Below are positions 53,944-63,700 of a stretch of DNA of 64,000 bases, piece after piece. The translations under genes were made by a program, and so were the position numbers. Below the pieces are notes generated by a model. It had not been told where the DNA came from. It saw only the letters and a program-made list of their open reading frames with translations, and did not search any database. Position 1 is the first letter of the stretch, and the number at the start of each line of letters is the position of its first letter. This stretch comes from CAYLYM01 sp964387645. GTDB lineage: Bacteria > Calditrichota > Calditrichia > RBG-13-44-9. Location of the stretch: positions 11,224 to 75,223 of the forward strand of contig CAYLYM010000001.1 in assembly GCA_964387645.1 (NCBI GenBank), read 5' to 3'.

Positions 53944-54852
53944 TTAAAATAAACCCTCTACAAATAGTTGCGGATCAAAAGGTTGTAAATCATCAATTTT
54001 TTCACCCAATCCCACATAAATCACCGGCAATTTCAATTGGTGAGAAATACCGATTACCGCACCCCCCTTGGCTGTCCCATCTAATTTAGTTAGAATGATG
54101 CCATTCACACCTACTGTTTGAATAAACTGTCGTGCCTGTGATAAAGCATTCTGACCAATGGTGGCATCTAAAACCAACAGGGTTTGATGCGGAGCTTTCG
54201 GAATAACTTTTTGAATAACTCGATTAATTTTCTTGAGTTCTTCCATCAGATTCACTTTGGTATGCAACCGACCAGCAGTATCGATAATAACTACATCCGT
54301 CCCACGAGCTCGGGCAGCATTCATGCCATCATACACCACCGCCGCCGGATCTGAACCACTTTGGTGTTTTATAATATCAACTCCAACCCGCTCGGCCCAG
54401 ATTTGTAACTGCTCGATTGCAGCAGCACGGAAGGTATCTGCCGCAACCAACATCACCTTTTTACCTTCATTTTTATATCGAGCCGCTATTTTGGCAATGG
54501 ATGTCGTCTTGCCAGTTCCATTAACTCCTACCACTAAAATAACATACGGTTTAGGTTTTCCCTCCCACGAATCGTTAGGTGGAGGAACAAACATGTCAGC
54601 AATTTCTTCTTTCAAAATTTGATATAACTCTCCTGTAGTCTCAAAATTATGCCTCTTAACCCTGTTCTTCACCTTTTCAATAATTTCTACGGTTGTATCC
54701 ACTCCTACATCACCAGAGATTAATAAATCTTCAATTTCTTCTAACAATTCATTATCAATTTTTCTAGCAGTAAATATGATTTCCTGAATTTGACCAAAAA
54801 CTTGTTCACGTGTTTTGCTTAATCCAGATCTAATTTTACTTAAGATATTCAT
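53944..54852 (-). CDS. ftsY: Signal recognition particle receptor FtsY
   Basis: FtsY is the membrane-associated SRP-receptor GTPase that delivers ribosome-nascent chains to the translocon. The 302-residue protein is the minimal NG core without the acidic A domain of E. coli. The N domain (1-90) contains LLEEIEDLLISGDVGVDTTVEII; the G domain has G1 VGVNGTGKTTSIAK, the insertion DTFRAAAIEQLQIWAE, G3 DTAGRLHTKVNLMEEL, G4 TKLDGTAKGG and the closing VGLGEKIDDLQPFDP. GAGG lies 5 bases before the start. It follows the antiporter-like gene by 148 bases and precedes the MerR-like gene. Confidence 0.97.
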   Translation of the reverse strand: MNILSKIRSGLSKTREQVFGQIQEIIFTARKIDNELLEEIEDLLISGDVGVDTTVEIIEKVKNRVKRHNFETTGELYQILKEEIADMFVPPPNDSWEGKPKPYVILVVGVNGTGKTTSIAKIAARYKNEGKKVMLVAADTFRAAAIEQLQIWAERVGVDIIKHQSGSDPAAVVYDGMNAARARGTDVVIIDTAGRLHTKVNLMEELKKINRVIQKVIPKAPHQTLLVLDATIGQNALSQARQFIQTVGVNGIILTKLDGTAKGGAVIGISHQLKLPVIYVGLGEKIDDLQPFDPQLFVEGLF

Positions 54853-55000
54853 CTATTCCTCTTTAAATAAAATAACTCACTTAAAAATGATGCTAAAATA
54901 TAAATAATCCTATCTTCTAAAAAAATTTTTTAATAAAGATAAGTTTTCATCCTGCTCCGTAATAACTCCCAGTCGAATTATCCATAAACCTCCGATGGAA

Positions 55001-56215
55001 TTAACTTTTTCTATTTTCAGGGATCTCCAGAAATGAAATAAGGTTGAAAAAGTACATAAGTTTTTTGAACCGAGCAAATACTAAAACTAAAATAGATAAT
55101 AAAACAACTCCGGCAATCAATTCGGCAGAAACAAGATTATTTAAATACCCCCATAGCAACATCAATAAAGAAAATTCTCCACGATGCATCATTTCTAATA
55201 CCGACCATTCTGTTTTTTTTCTACGTCTTATCCTCAAAATCAATAGCAAAAAAGCACTAATGATTAAAATAAAAAGAATAATAAGAAAATTAAGAAGCAG
55301 TTGCAATAAATACAATTTTTGAGACAAAAGAGATCCCACTGCAATCATGGGAAAAATAATAAAAAATCTTGTAACAGTAAATGGTATGCTTTGTGAGAAT
55401 ATTCTATTATTCTTTAAAACCATATTTAACAAAAAACCACAAATAGCCCCGACAATAATAATCGATATTTTGAAATGAATTAAAAAGGATAATATTGCTA
55501 ACAATATTCCGATTATCAAAAGGAATATTGGCCATTTTTGCATTGAATCAATGAAATGCAGACGAAGCCTAGAAAAAGCAATCAACCAAAAAAGCATTAA
55601 TCCAATGCAAAAAACAATGATTAATCGTAAATTAACTTTTTGCAATTCCAGAAAAAAAATGAAATCAAATAAGCCGAAGTAAATTAAAGCAACAATTTCC
55701 AGTGCTAAGGTCATTTTAATGAATTCTAGATATTGATGAGAATCATTGTGATTAAATTTTGGCTGTACAGCGAAAGCTGCAAAATCACAGGCAAGGAAAG
55801 AAATTGGTAAAAAAACCAGAGTGACCAGCCGAACTTTCTCAATCGATACAAGAGGTGCACTGAGAGAAAATAATAAGCTGACACTGATAAAAAACACCAG
55901 AATATCTTGCCAGTTAAAAGAAAGAAAGACTTGATATGTTTTTGGCAAGGTCCGATATCCGAATTCAAAATAGAAAAAAAATACGCCAAGATATGTTAAA
56001 AAAGTAAAAATATCCTGGAAATCTACAATGGTATTTAAATTCGAAACACCTTTGGTAAGTTGAAATTTAGATGAAATAAGACCCAAACACAGTCCAGTTA
56101 AAATATGAGCAATATAATCTGGAAAGTGGAATTTCCGACTTAATAAAAGCCAAAGAAAATCTACCAATAGAAGTAGCGCCAGTAAGCTAAATTCTTGCTC
56201 AAAATTGATAATCAT
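55001..56215 (-). CDS. Na+/H+ antiporter-like integral membrane protein
   Basis: A 404-residue protein with 11-12 hydrophobic segments spread over its whole length. The start LLLVDFLWLLLSRKFHFPDYIAHILTGLCLGL resembles the first two helices of CPA2-type cation:proton antiporters (PxxxGxxxxGxxLG pattern), and the end (MHRGEFSLLMLLWGYLNNLVSAELIAGVVLLSILVLV) has the RGEFSLL motif and helix arrangement of that superfamily. There is no C-terminal RCK/TrkA domain. Divergence is high, so ion specificity is unknown. It lies upstream of ftsY on the same strand. Confidence 0.68.
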   Translation of the reverse strand: MIINFEQEFSLLALLLLVDFLWLLLSRKFHFPDYIAHILTGLCLGLISSKFQLTKGVSNLNTIVDFQDIFTFLTYLGVFFFYFEFGYRTLPKTYQVFLSFNWQDILVFFISVSLLFSLSAPLVSIEKVRLVTLVFLPISFLACDFAAFAVQPKFNHNDSHQYLEFIKMTLALEIVALIYFGLFDFIFFLELQKVNLRLIIVFCIGLMLFWLIAFSRLRLHFIDSMQKWPIFLLIIGILLAILSFLIHFKISIIIVGAICGFLLNMVLKNNRIFSQSIPFTVTRFFIIFPMIAVGSLLSQKLYLLQLLLNFLIILFILIISAFLLLILRIRRRKKTEWSVLEMMHRGEFSLLMLLWGYLNNLVSAELIAGVVLLSILVLVFARFKKLMYFFNLISFLEIPENRKS

Positions 56216-56484
56216 CTTTTTAAGAAAGTTCTAATAAAATAAAATTTAAAAAAATCATTAAAATGATTCTGTGTGCTAAATAACAATAGTAATAATTTTC
56301 TTTTTAATTGAATTAGTGATTAATTACTATACTTTTCAATCAAATCCTGTCTATTTTTACAGTTAAATAGATTTTCTCCATGTAATTTTTTAAAAAAGAA
56401 AATTTATGATTATTTACAAAGATACGATTGCAAATATAATCTTTCTAATGATTTTGTCAAATTTAAAGATCATAATAAAATTGA

Positions 56485-57684
56485 TCAAAATGATGTGAAG
56501 ATTTTTATTACATCAAATAAAAATGCAGGATTATTTTTAAAAGTAATTTTAAATAAGTTAAATAAATTCTGTTTTTCATTGGGTAGTTTTGAAAATTCCG
56601 AAGCCACAAGGTCAAAATGTTTATCTTCATATTTTTTCAGAGCTTCTTTCAGTCGATAATAACGAAGATGGGTTTTACCCACCTGTTTATGCCACTGCCG
56701 TGCATAAGGGAACAGAGCTTTTTCTTGGAAATTTCCACAACAAACGGCCTGGGCAGCTACTTGACCAGCCAATTTTCCGGCGATCATTCCAGAAATAATT
56801 CCTCCCCCTGAAATTGGATTGGCCTGAAATGCGGCATCACCCACAACCATGAATCCATCTGCAACAATTCTTTTTAATGTTTTATCCACAGGAACACCTC
56901 CAACGGTTCTTGAAACAATTGATGCCGAAGGAAAAAATCTTTCTAAAAATTTGTCTAGATATTCTTCTGAAGATTTATACTTTCCATAATTGCCACTTAT
57001 TCCCAGGCCTACATTCGCTATTCCGGGTCCCTTTGGAAAAACCCAGGCATATCCTCCCGGAGCAAAATCCCGAGAAAAATAGAAATCACAACAGTGTTCA
57101 TCTATGTCTAATCCTGCCAAGGTATACTGAGTACAGCTCTCTATTTCCTTAAAATTAATTGTGCTATCAATTCCTGCCCAGCGTGATACACGCGACTCAA
57201 CCCCATCGGCAGCGATAACAATTTTTGAAGATATTTCATAAATTGTACCATCGACTTCAACCTTTACTCCGGTAACAACACCATTGGTCTTTATCACACC
57301 GACAACCGGAGCATGTGTTAAAAGTTGAGCACCTGCATCAACCGCTTTTAATGCAAGATCATAATCGAATAACCGACGGTGCAGTACAATTCCAGTTTCA
57401 TCTATATTTACATAAACCGGAGTTTGATTTGGTGAAATCAGACGAAATTTAGTTATTTCTGTGGCAATCCACCGAGCAGGTATATCTTGCTCTATAAGTT
57501 CTTCCAGAGCTTTTTTTGCCACTCCTTCTGCACAACGCACTGGTATACCAACCTCTCGATCCTTTTCTAATAGCAATACCTTAATTCCACCCCGTGCAGC
57601 ATGCCAAGCAGCCATCGATCCAGCAGGACCTGCACCGACTACAACAACATCATATTTATCGTCAATCTGGCGTGACAAATACAT
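56485..57684 (-). CDS. FAD-dependent oxidoreductase, geranylgeranyl reductase family
   Basis: A 399-residue flavoprotein. The N-terminal dinucleotide site is VVVVGAGPAGSMAAWHAARGGIKVLLLEKD, followed by the family mark VGIPVRCAEGV, and the second FAD motif is FMVVGDAAFQANPISGGGIISGMIAGKLAG. YAWVFPKGPGIANVGLGI is characteristic of the geranylgeranyl reductase/digeranylgeranylglycerophospholipid reductase group, which saturates prenyl chains. In bacteria without chlorophyll or ether lipids the substrate may be a quinone side chain or carotenoid precursor; the sequence does not decide. Its control region is the long spacer 57685-58600. Confidence 0.85.
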   Translation of the reverse strand: MYLSRQIDDKYDVVVVGAGPAGSMAAWHAARGGIKVLLLEKDREVGIPVRCAEGVAKKALEELIEQDIPARWIATEITKFRLISPNQTPVYVNIDETGIVLHRRLFDYDLALKAVDAGAQLLTHAPVVGVIKTNGVVTGVKVEVDGTIYEISSKIVIAADGVESRVSRWAGIDSTINFKEIESCTQYTLAGLDIDEHCCDFYFSRDFAPGGYAWVFPKGPGIANVGLGISGNYGKYKSSEEYLDKFLERFFPSASIVSRTVGGVPVDKTLKRIVADGFMVVGDAAFQANPISGGGIISGMIAGKLAGQVAAQAVCCGNFQEKALFPYARQWHKQVGKTHLRYYRLKEALKKYEDKHFDLVASEFSKLPNEKQNLFNLFKITFKNNPAFLFDVIKIFTSF

Positions 57685-58489
57685 TGTTAATCTCCATTAC
57701 ATTTTGAAAAAGTTTTGGAAAAATCAATTAAATTGTTATTACAATGTGTTCCGCCAACACAAAACGAAAAAGCAAACTAACATTTTTTAGAAATTTTAAA
57801 TTTAAATTTTTTATAATAACTTTATATAACTCGAAAAAAACATTATTTCAAAACTCTTTTTAAAACATCCTTGAATGATATTAAACACTCAAAATTCAAA
57901 CCAGTTTAGCTTATAAACCTGGCAATATCCTCAATATCCCCAGAACTATCTGAATAAACTAAATATGGATAAAACTAATTGCTTTGTAACAATGATTTAA
58001 GCTACTATACATTTTCAAATCAAAATGCTATTTTATCTAAAATTTAAATGACGATAATAATAAAAAAAAGTGGTGCATTTCAAACCATTTTTATATTTTT
58101 AATTCTTTCATTCTTCTTTTGACGAAAAATCAAATCAATTATCAATACTCATTTTTCAAAAAACTTTACTTTATAAGGTTTAAGTTTCAAATTTTTGATT
58201 TCTTTACACTTTAACTCATTAAACAGAATACCACAGTTATTAGCATTATTTTATAAAAATTTTTGAACAATATTGCACACAAGAAAAATTTCATATTTAA
58301 GGAAAATCAATTTTTAAAAAAATTATAATCAAACAAAAATTCATAAAAATATTAACAATATCAATAAAAGCTTGTTTAAATCAAAAATTTAAAAAAGGTT
58401 CAAATAAAATTTTCCATAATAGATGTTTAGAACGATTAAGTAAAAAATAAAAATAATTGAAACAAATGACAACATTCCTTTTAAACCAC
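57685..58489. other. Long AT-rich spacer between divergent genes
   Basis: About 800 bases, extremely AT-rich, with no open frame of credible composition, no RNA gene and no clear repeats. It separates the geranylgeranyl-reductase-like gene from the rimP operon promoter. Confidence 0.5.
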
Positions 58490-58518
58490 TTGCGCAGCTT
58501 AGACTCATTTTGTATATT
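58490..58518 (+). promoter_or_regulatory. Probable promoter of rimP-nusA-ylxQ-infB
   Basis: TTGCGC (58490-58495), 17-base spacer, TATATT (58513-58518). Predicted start near 58525, leader of about 75 bases. The -35 box deviates at two positions. Confidence 0.55.
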
Positions 58519-58530
58519 TGGTGTTGGTTT

Positions 58531-58555
58531 AGTGGGTTTATAAACCCACTTTTTT
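58531..58555 (+). promoter_or_regulatory. Terminator-like hairpin in the rimP leader
   Basis: AGTGGGTT-TATA-AACCCACT (58531-58550) followed by TTTTT. It sits only about 6 bases after the predicted start and 50 bases before rimP, so it could be an attenuator, a 5' stabilising hairpin, or a terminator for some upstream transcript. Confidence 0.5.
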
Positions 58556-58600
58556 AATTTATGAGCATATTAGGTAAAAGGTATTTTTTTAGTGGTTTAA

Positions 58601-59053
58601 ATGGATACGCGAATAGAAACAATCAAAAGTTTGATTCAACCGATTTTTAATCGGCGTCATATGTATTTACTAGGAGTAGAATTGCGAGGCCAGTTAAATA
58701 ATCAGGTATTGTCTATCTATGCTGATACAGATACTGGAATTACAATAGACGAAATCACTGAAATTACCAGAGAAATTGAAGATGTCCTTGATATTCATGA
58801 TCCTATTGAAGGACATTATCGATTAGAAGTATCATCGCCTGGAATTGATTGGCCTTTAAAGGAAATTTGGCAGTTTCGAAAAAATCTAAACCGACAGCTT
58901 CGTGTCCTGTACAAAGTTGGGGAAGAACAGAAAGAAGCGGTTGGAACACTTTTAGAAGTTAATGAAGACAGTATTGTTATTCAGTTAAAGAAAGAAACTG
59001 CTATAATTCCTCTTAATAAAATAGTAAACGCCGTGGTTAAACTTAAATGGTAA
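58601..59053 (+). CDS. rimP: Ribosome maturation factor RimP
   Basis: RimP assists maturation of the 30S ribosomal subunit. The protein has 150 residues, the usual size. It shows LGVELRGQLNNQVLSIYADTDTGITIDEITEITREIEDVLD (N-terminal alpha/beta domain), the hallmark YRLEVSSPGIDWPL and a C-terminal Sm-like barrel (LRVLYKVGEEQKEAVGTLLEV, IVIQLKKETAIIPLNKI). It is the first gene of the conserved rimP-nusA-infB operon; nusA follows after 28 bases. Confidence 0.93.
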   Translation: MDTRIETIKSLIQPIFNRRHMYLLGVELRGQLNNQVLSIYADTDTGITIDEITEITREIEDVLDIHDPIEGHYRLEVSSPGIDWPLKEIWQFRKNLNRQLRVLYKVGEEQKEAVGTLLEVNEDSIVIQLKKETAIIPLNKIVNAVVKLKW

Positions 59054-59081
59054 AAAATTATATTGGAGGTTTAGCACACTC

Positions 59082-60356
59082 ATGCGAAGCGAAATTGTTG
59101 ATGCTGTAAACCAAATTGCCAAAGAGAAGAGAATTGATAAAGACGAATTGCGAGATATCCTGGAAGATATCTTTATTACTCTTATTAAAAGGAAATTTGG
59201 GAGTGCAGATCATTTTGATGTGATTGTAAATATGGATCGAGGTGATGTAGAAATATATGTTGAAAAAGAAGTAGTAGAAAAGGTAGAGGATCCGACCCGT
59301 CAGATATCTTTAAAGGAAGCTCGCAAGGTAGATCCAGAAATCGAAGTGGGAGAAGATTTTGTCGAATTATTAAATCCAGAAGTTTTTGGCAGAAGGTTAA
59401 TCAATATTGCCAAGCAAACGCTTCTTCAGCGGATAAGAGAATATGAGAAACGGAAAATCTTCAACGAATATAGTAGTCGAGTGGGAGAAATTATTATTGG
59501 AGACGTTCATCAAGAAACGCGTAATGGCTATTTTTTATTGGTTGATCGTACTGAAATGTTCATGCCAAAATCTGAAGCGATTCCAAAAGAAAAATTACGA
59601 CGTGGCGATAGCGTGCGAGCTTTGATCAAAAAAGTAGTAGAACCAGATAGCAACGATTTAGATGCGGATAATGAACGGCCACGAAGAAAACGCCATAGAA
59701 ATATGCCTGAGATTATTGTTTCCAGAGCCGACGACAAATTTATGATAAGGTTATTCGAAATTGAAGTACCCGAAATATTTGATGGCATTGTAGAAATTAA
59801 AAAAATCGCTCGAAAACCTGGCGAAAGAGCGAAAATTGCTGTTGAATCCATGGACAAAAGAATTGATCCCGTTGGAGCGTGTGTTGGTATGCGCGGTGTT
59901 CGAATTCAATCAGTAGTTCGTGAACTTAACGGTGAAAAAATTGATATTATTGCTTTTTCATCAGAACCAGAAGTATTTATTTCCCGTGCACTTACTCCGG
60001 CCAAACCAGTCAGAGTAATTTTGAATACCGAAGATAATCTGGCAGTAGCCATAATACCCGATAAAGATATGGGATTAGCTTTAGGTAGAAATGAAATAAA
60101 TAAGGAACTGGCACAAAAACTCACTGGCTGGAATATTGAATTAATTAAAGAATCTGAATATTATCAGAAATCTATAGAAGCAGAAATGGATATTGAGGAG
60201 ATTCCCGGTCTTTCGCAGTCCATTATTAATAAATTACGAGAAGCTAACATTAATACTATCGATGAATTAAAAAGTTTAGGACTACAAGGCCTGATGGAAA
60301 TACCAGGAATTGGACAAAAGACAGCTCAAAAAATTTTGCAAGCACTGAACATTTAA
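59082..60356 (+). CDS. nusA: Transcription termination/antitermination factor NusA
   Basis: NusA binds RNA polymerase and modulates pausing, termination and antitermination. The 424-residue protein has the N-terminal polymerase-binding domain (1-125; EKRIDKDELRDILEDIFITLIKRKFG), an S1 domain (about 130-200; GEIIIGDVHQETRNGYFLL), KH1 and KH2 (about 225-345; VEIKKIARKPGERAKIAVES, DPVGACVGMRGVRIQSVVREL, AIIPDKDMGLALGRNE) and a C-terminal helix-hairpin-helix tail (EIPGIGQKTAQKILQAL). The KH1 motif GACVGMRG is intact. GGAGG lies 12 bases upstream, a long spacing. In other bacteria NusA autoregulates this operon. Confidence 0.96.
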   Translation: MRSEIVDAVNQIAKEKRIDKDELRDILEDIFITLIKRKFGSADHFDVIVNMDRGDVEIYVEKEVVEKVEDPTRQISLKEARKVDPEIEVGEDFVELLNPEVFGRRLINIAKQTLLQRIREYEKRKIFNEYSSRVGEIIIGDVHQETRNGYFLLVDRTEMFMPKSEAIPKEKLRRGDSVRALIKKVVEPDSNDLDADNERPRRKRHRNMPEIIVSRADDKFMIRLFEIEVPEIFDGIVEIKKIARKPGERAKIAVESMDKRIDPVGACVGMRGVRIQSVVRELNGEKIDIIAFSSEPEVFISRALTPAKPVRVILNTEDNLAVAIIPDKDMGLALGRNEINKELAQKLTGWNIELIKESEYYQKSIEAEMDIEEIPGLSQSIINKLREANINTIDELKSLGLQGLMEIPGIGQKTAQKILQALNI

Positions 60357-60429
60357 AAATAATGGAGAATAAAAAAGTTTTCAGGAGTGCAAAGCGATAA
60401 GACAACTAATTGATGCCCAATATAGTACC

Positions 60430-60753
60430 ATGAAAAACTGTTTAATAAGCGATCAAACTGTTGCTTTAATTGGATTTGCCTTAAAATCAAGGCAAGTTGT
60501 TAAAGGTTATGAGGCAGTTCGCAGGGCATTACAAAGAAATAAATTAGCACTGGTTTTGGTAAGTTCAAAAATTTCAAAAAACGGTTTAGAAAAAATAGAA
60601 AATTTACTTAAAGAGGAAAAAATATCTTTATACCAAACCTCTTCTGATACAGATTGGGAAAAACTGTGGGGAGTATACGATTATAAAATAATGGGCTTTT
60701 TAAAAGGGAAATTAGGTAGTAAAATTAGTGAGAATTTAAAGTCGGGAGTATAA
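60430..60753 (+). CDS. L7Ae/L30e-family RNA-binding protein (YlxQ-like)
   Basis: A 107-residue member of the L7Ae/YlxQ group found between nusA and infB in many bacteria. It has the fold-typical segments ALIGFALKSRQVVKGYEAVRRALQRNKLALVLVSSKISKNGLEKIENLL and the following short strand ISLYQTSSD. The usual GxxxxG stretch is replaced by LKSRQVVKGYEAV, which fits YlxQ. The infB start codon follows its stop directly (TAA-ATG), and the infB ribosome-binding site GGGAG lies within its last codons, implying coupling. The usual ylxR gene is missing from the 73-base gap after nusA. Confidence 0.82.
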   Translation: MKNCLISDQTVALIGFALKSRQVVKGYEAVRRALQRNKLALVLVSSKISKNGLEKIENLLKEEKISLYQTSSDTDWEKLWGVYDYKIMGFLKGKLGSKISENLKSGV

Positions 60754-63700
60754 ATGGCTGAAAAGAGACCCAGAAGAAAACTATTCAAGGTGGCAAAAGA
60801 GCTAAACCTTGCTCACCAGACTATTATTGAATTTCTGGAAAAAAAAGGATATAAAGTTTCGGGTCTAAATACACCCATTACTGATGAAATTTATGATGAA
60901 ATTCTGAAAAGATTTTCACAAGAAAAAGTCAAAGCTGAAAAATTAGAAAAAAGAAGACGCGAAAAGGCACGAGAAGAAGTTTTGGCAGAAATAGAACAAG
61001 AATCTGAACAATCAACAGTTGTTTCTGAATCAAAAATTGTATCTAAAAAAGCCGAAGAGGTTAAAGCTGAAGAAACAAGTAAGGTCGAGGTTCCTGTTTC
61101 TACTGAAGAAAAAACAGTAAGTACTGCTGAAGAAGAAGTTGGTGTACAAAAAGAAACTCCCGAAATTATTAGTAAAAAAACAGCTACCAAAAAACAAACC
61201 ACCGAAATCTCGCAAGAAACAGAAATAGAGGCAGAAGCAATTTCAGATACTGAAAATTTAGCAAAAACCGAAGAAATAAAAGAAAAATCTACAGAAGAAT
61301 CCACTGCAACAAAAGTAAGTGAAAAAGATCAGGAAGAAACAGAAGTCAAAGTGTCAGAAGAGGTTAGTTTTATTCCCAAAATTGGCGATATTATCGATCA
61401 TCCCGCCGCCAAAAGATTTCTGGAATTAGAAAAAGAAAGAGAAAAGAAAAAGGCCGAAAAGAAGAAAAAACGCTTAGAAAAAATCAGAGAAAGAGATAAA
61501 GCAAAGAAAAAGGGAAAGGAAAAGGATAAGGAAAAGGATAAAGAAAAAGAAAAAGAAAAAGAAAAATTTGATATTGAAGTAAAGAAGGAAAAAGTTACAA
61601 CAGAAAAAATCCCTGAAAAAGAAATTATCCCACGTCGAATAAGAGCTTTGGAGAAAGAAGAAATCCAGGAAGTACCTGTGATAGAAGAAGAATTTATAAA
61701 GATCGAGAAAGAAGAACGTGCAAAACGAAAGAAAAAGAAGAAGCAAATAGATGAAAGCCTTTCTGAGAAAGAACGGCGACGTCGTAAAGCTTTGGAAATG
61801 ATTCGAAAAGAGAGTCGAAAAGGAAAACTCAAAATCCCTCTTTTAGACGATACTCTCGAAGAAGAAGTCATTGAAAGAGAGGGACGGAAAAAACGTTCAC
61901 GAAAGAAAAAAGAAATAGACCAGCAGGAAGTTAATAATACACTCAAGAAGACTCTGGCCAGTATGCAAGAGAGTGGTTCAGGAAGGGTAAAACGGAAAAA
62001 AGTTAAAACTACTGAAGAAGAAGTTACAGAAGATGAGAACGTTATTTCTGTTACAGAATTCATTACCGTTCAAGATTTGGCCAACTTGATGGATGTTCCG
62101 GTAAACGAAGTTATTAAGAAATGCCTCGAATTGGGGCAATTAGTAACGATCAACCAACGATTAGACATGGACATGATAAAATTGTTAGCCGAAGATTTTG
62201 GTTTTAAGGTACAGGAAGAGGAAGAATTTGCTTCAGATTACATTGAAGATATATTAAAAGAAGAATCAGAAGAATCTCCAGAAAAATTAGAACCTCGTCA
62301 TCCAGTTGTTACCGTGATGGGACATGTTGATCATGGGAAAACTTCTTTGTTGGACTACATACGGAATACCAATGTAGTAGCTGGAGAATCAGGTGGTATT
62401 ACGCAGCATATTGGTGCTTATGTAGTTGATTTAGAGGACGGACGTAGAATTACCTTCTTAGACACACCAGGTCACGAAGCATTCACAGCCATGCGATCGC
62501 GGGGGGCTCATGTGACGGACATTGTGGTACTGGTGATTGCGGCAGACGATCGGGTTATGCCTCAAACAGAAGAAGCTATTGACCATGCTTTTGCGGCAGG
62601 GGTTCCCATTGTTATTGCCATTAACAAAATCGATAAACCTGATGCCGATCCCCAGGCTATCCGAAAGCAATTGGCCGAAAGAAATATCCTGGTTGAAGAT
62701 TGGGGAGGTAAATATCAGGTTGCCGAAGTATCAGCTAAGACCGGAGAAGGTATTTCAGATTTGTTAGAAAAAATTTTATTGGAAGCCGAACTATTGGAAT
62801 TAAAAGCCAATCCTAACCGACGAGCAACAGGTGTGGTCATTGAATCCCGATTGGATAAAGGAAAAGGTCCGGTTGCAACCGTGCTTATTCAACAAGGAAC
62901 ATTAAAAATAGGTGATGATTTTATTGTAGGTCAGTATTACGGACGTGTTCGAGCGTTATTAAATGAAAGAAATCAACGCGTTCAGGAAGCCAGGCCTGCT
63001 TTTCCAGTACAGGTGTTAGGCATCGATGGAGTCCCTGAGGCCGGAGACAAACTTATAGTAATGCCAAATGAGCGTATAGCTAAAGAAATTGCCTCAAGAC
63101 GTCAGCAACTGAAACGTGAACAAGATTTCAGACAAATTCGCTTACTTACCTTAGACGAAATTTCACGTCAAATTAAAGAAGGCGAAGTTAAAGAATTGAA
63201 TATTCTGGTTAAAGCAGATGTAGATGGTTCAGCGCAAGCATTAACTGATGCCTTATTGAAATTAAATAACGATAATGTTGCAGTAAAAGTAATTCGTCGG
63301 GCAGTTGGTCCAATCTCTGAATCGGACGTCATGCTCGCAGCTGCTTCAAAGGCCATCATCATCGGATTTCATATTCGCCCAACACTGAAAGCCAAAGAAT
63401 TAGCCGAAACAGAAAATGTGGATATTCGCTTATATAAAGTTATATATGACGCAATTGAAGATGTCAAGTTAGCCCTTGAAGGTCTTTTAGAACCAGAAAA
63501 GCGTGAAAATGTAATCGGCGTGGCTGAAATTCGCGAAGTATTTAAAATTTCACGACTGGGTAACGTTGCCGGTTGCTATGTGCTCAACGGGAAAATTACT
63601 CGTAATGCCCGGATAAGGTTAATTCGAAATGATGTAGAAATTTATGAAGGTAGGTTAGCCTCGTTGAAACGATTCAAAGAAGACGTAAAAGAAGTAGTCT

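Noticed and set aside
61398..62063. Long minus-strand open frame opposite infB
   Set aside because: The Ser/Phe-rich translation is simply the complement of the Lys/Glu-rich IF-2 linker; no start signals.
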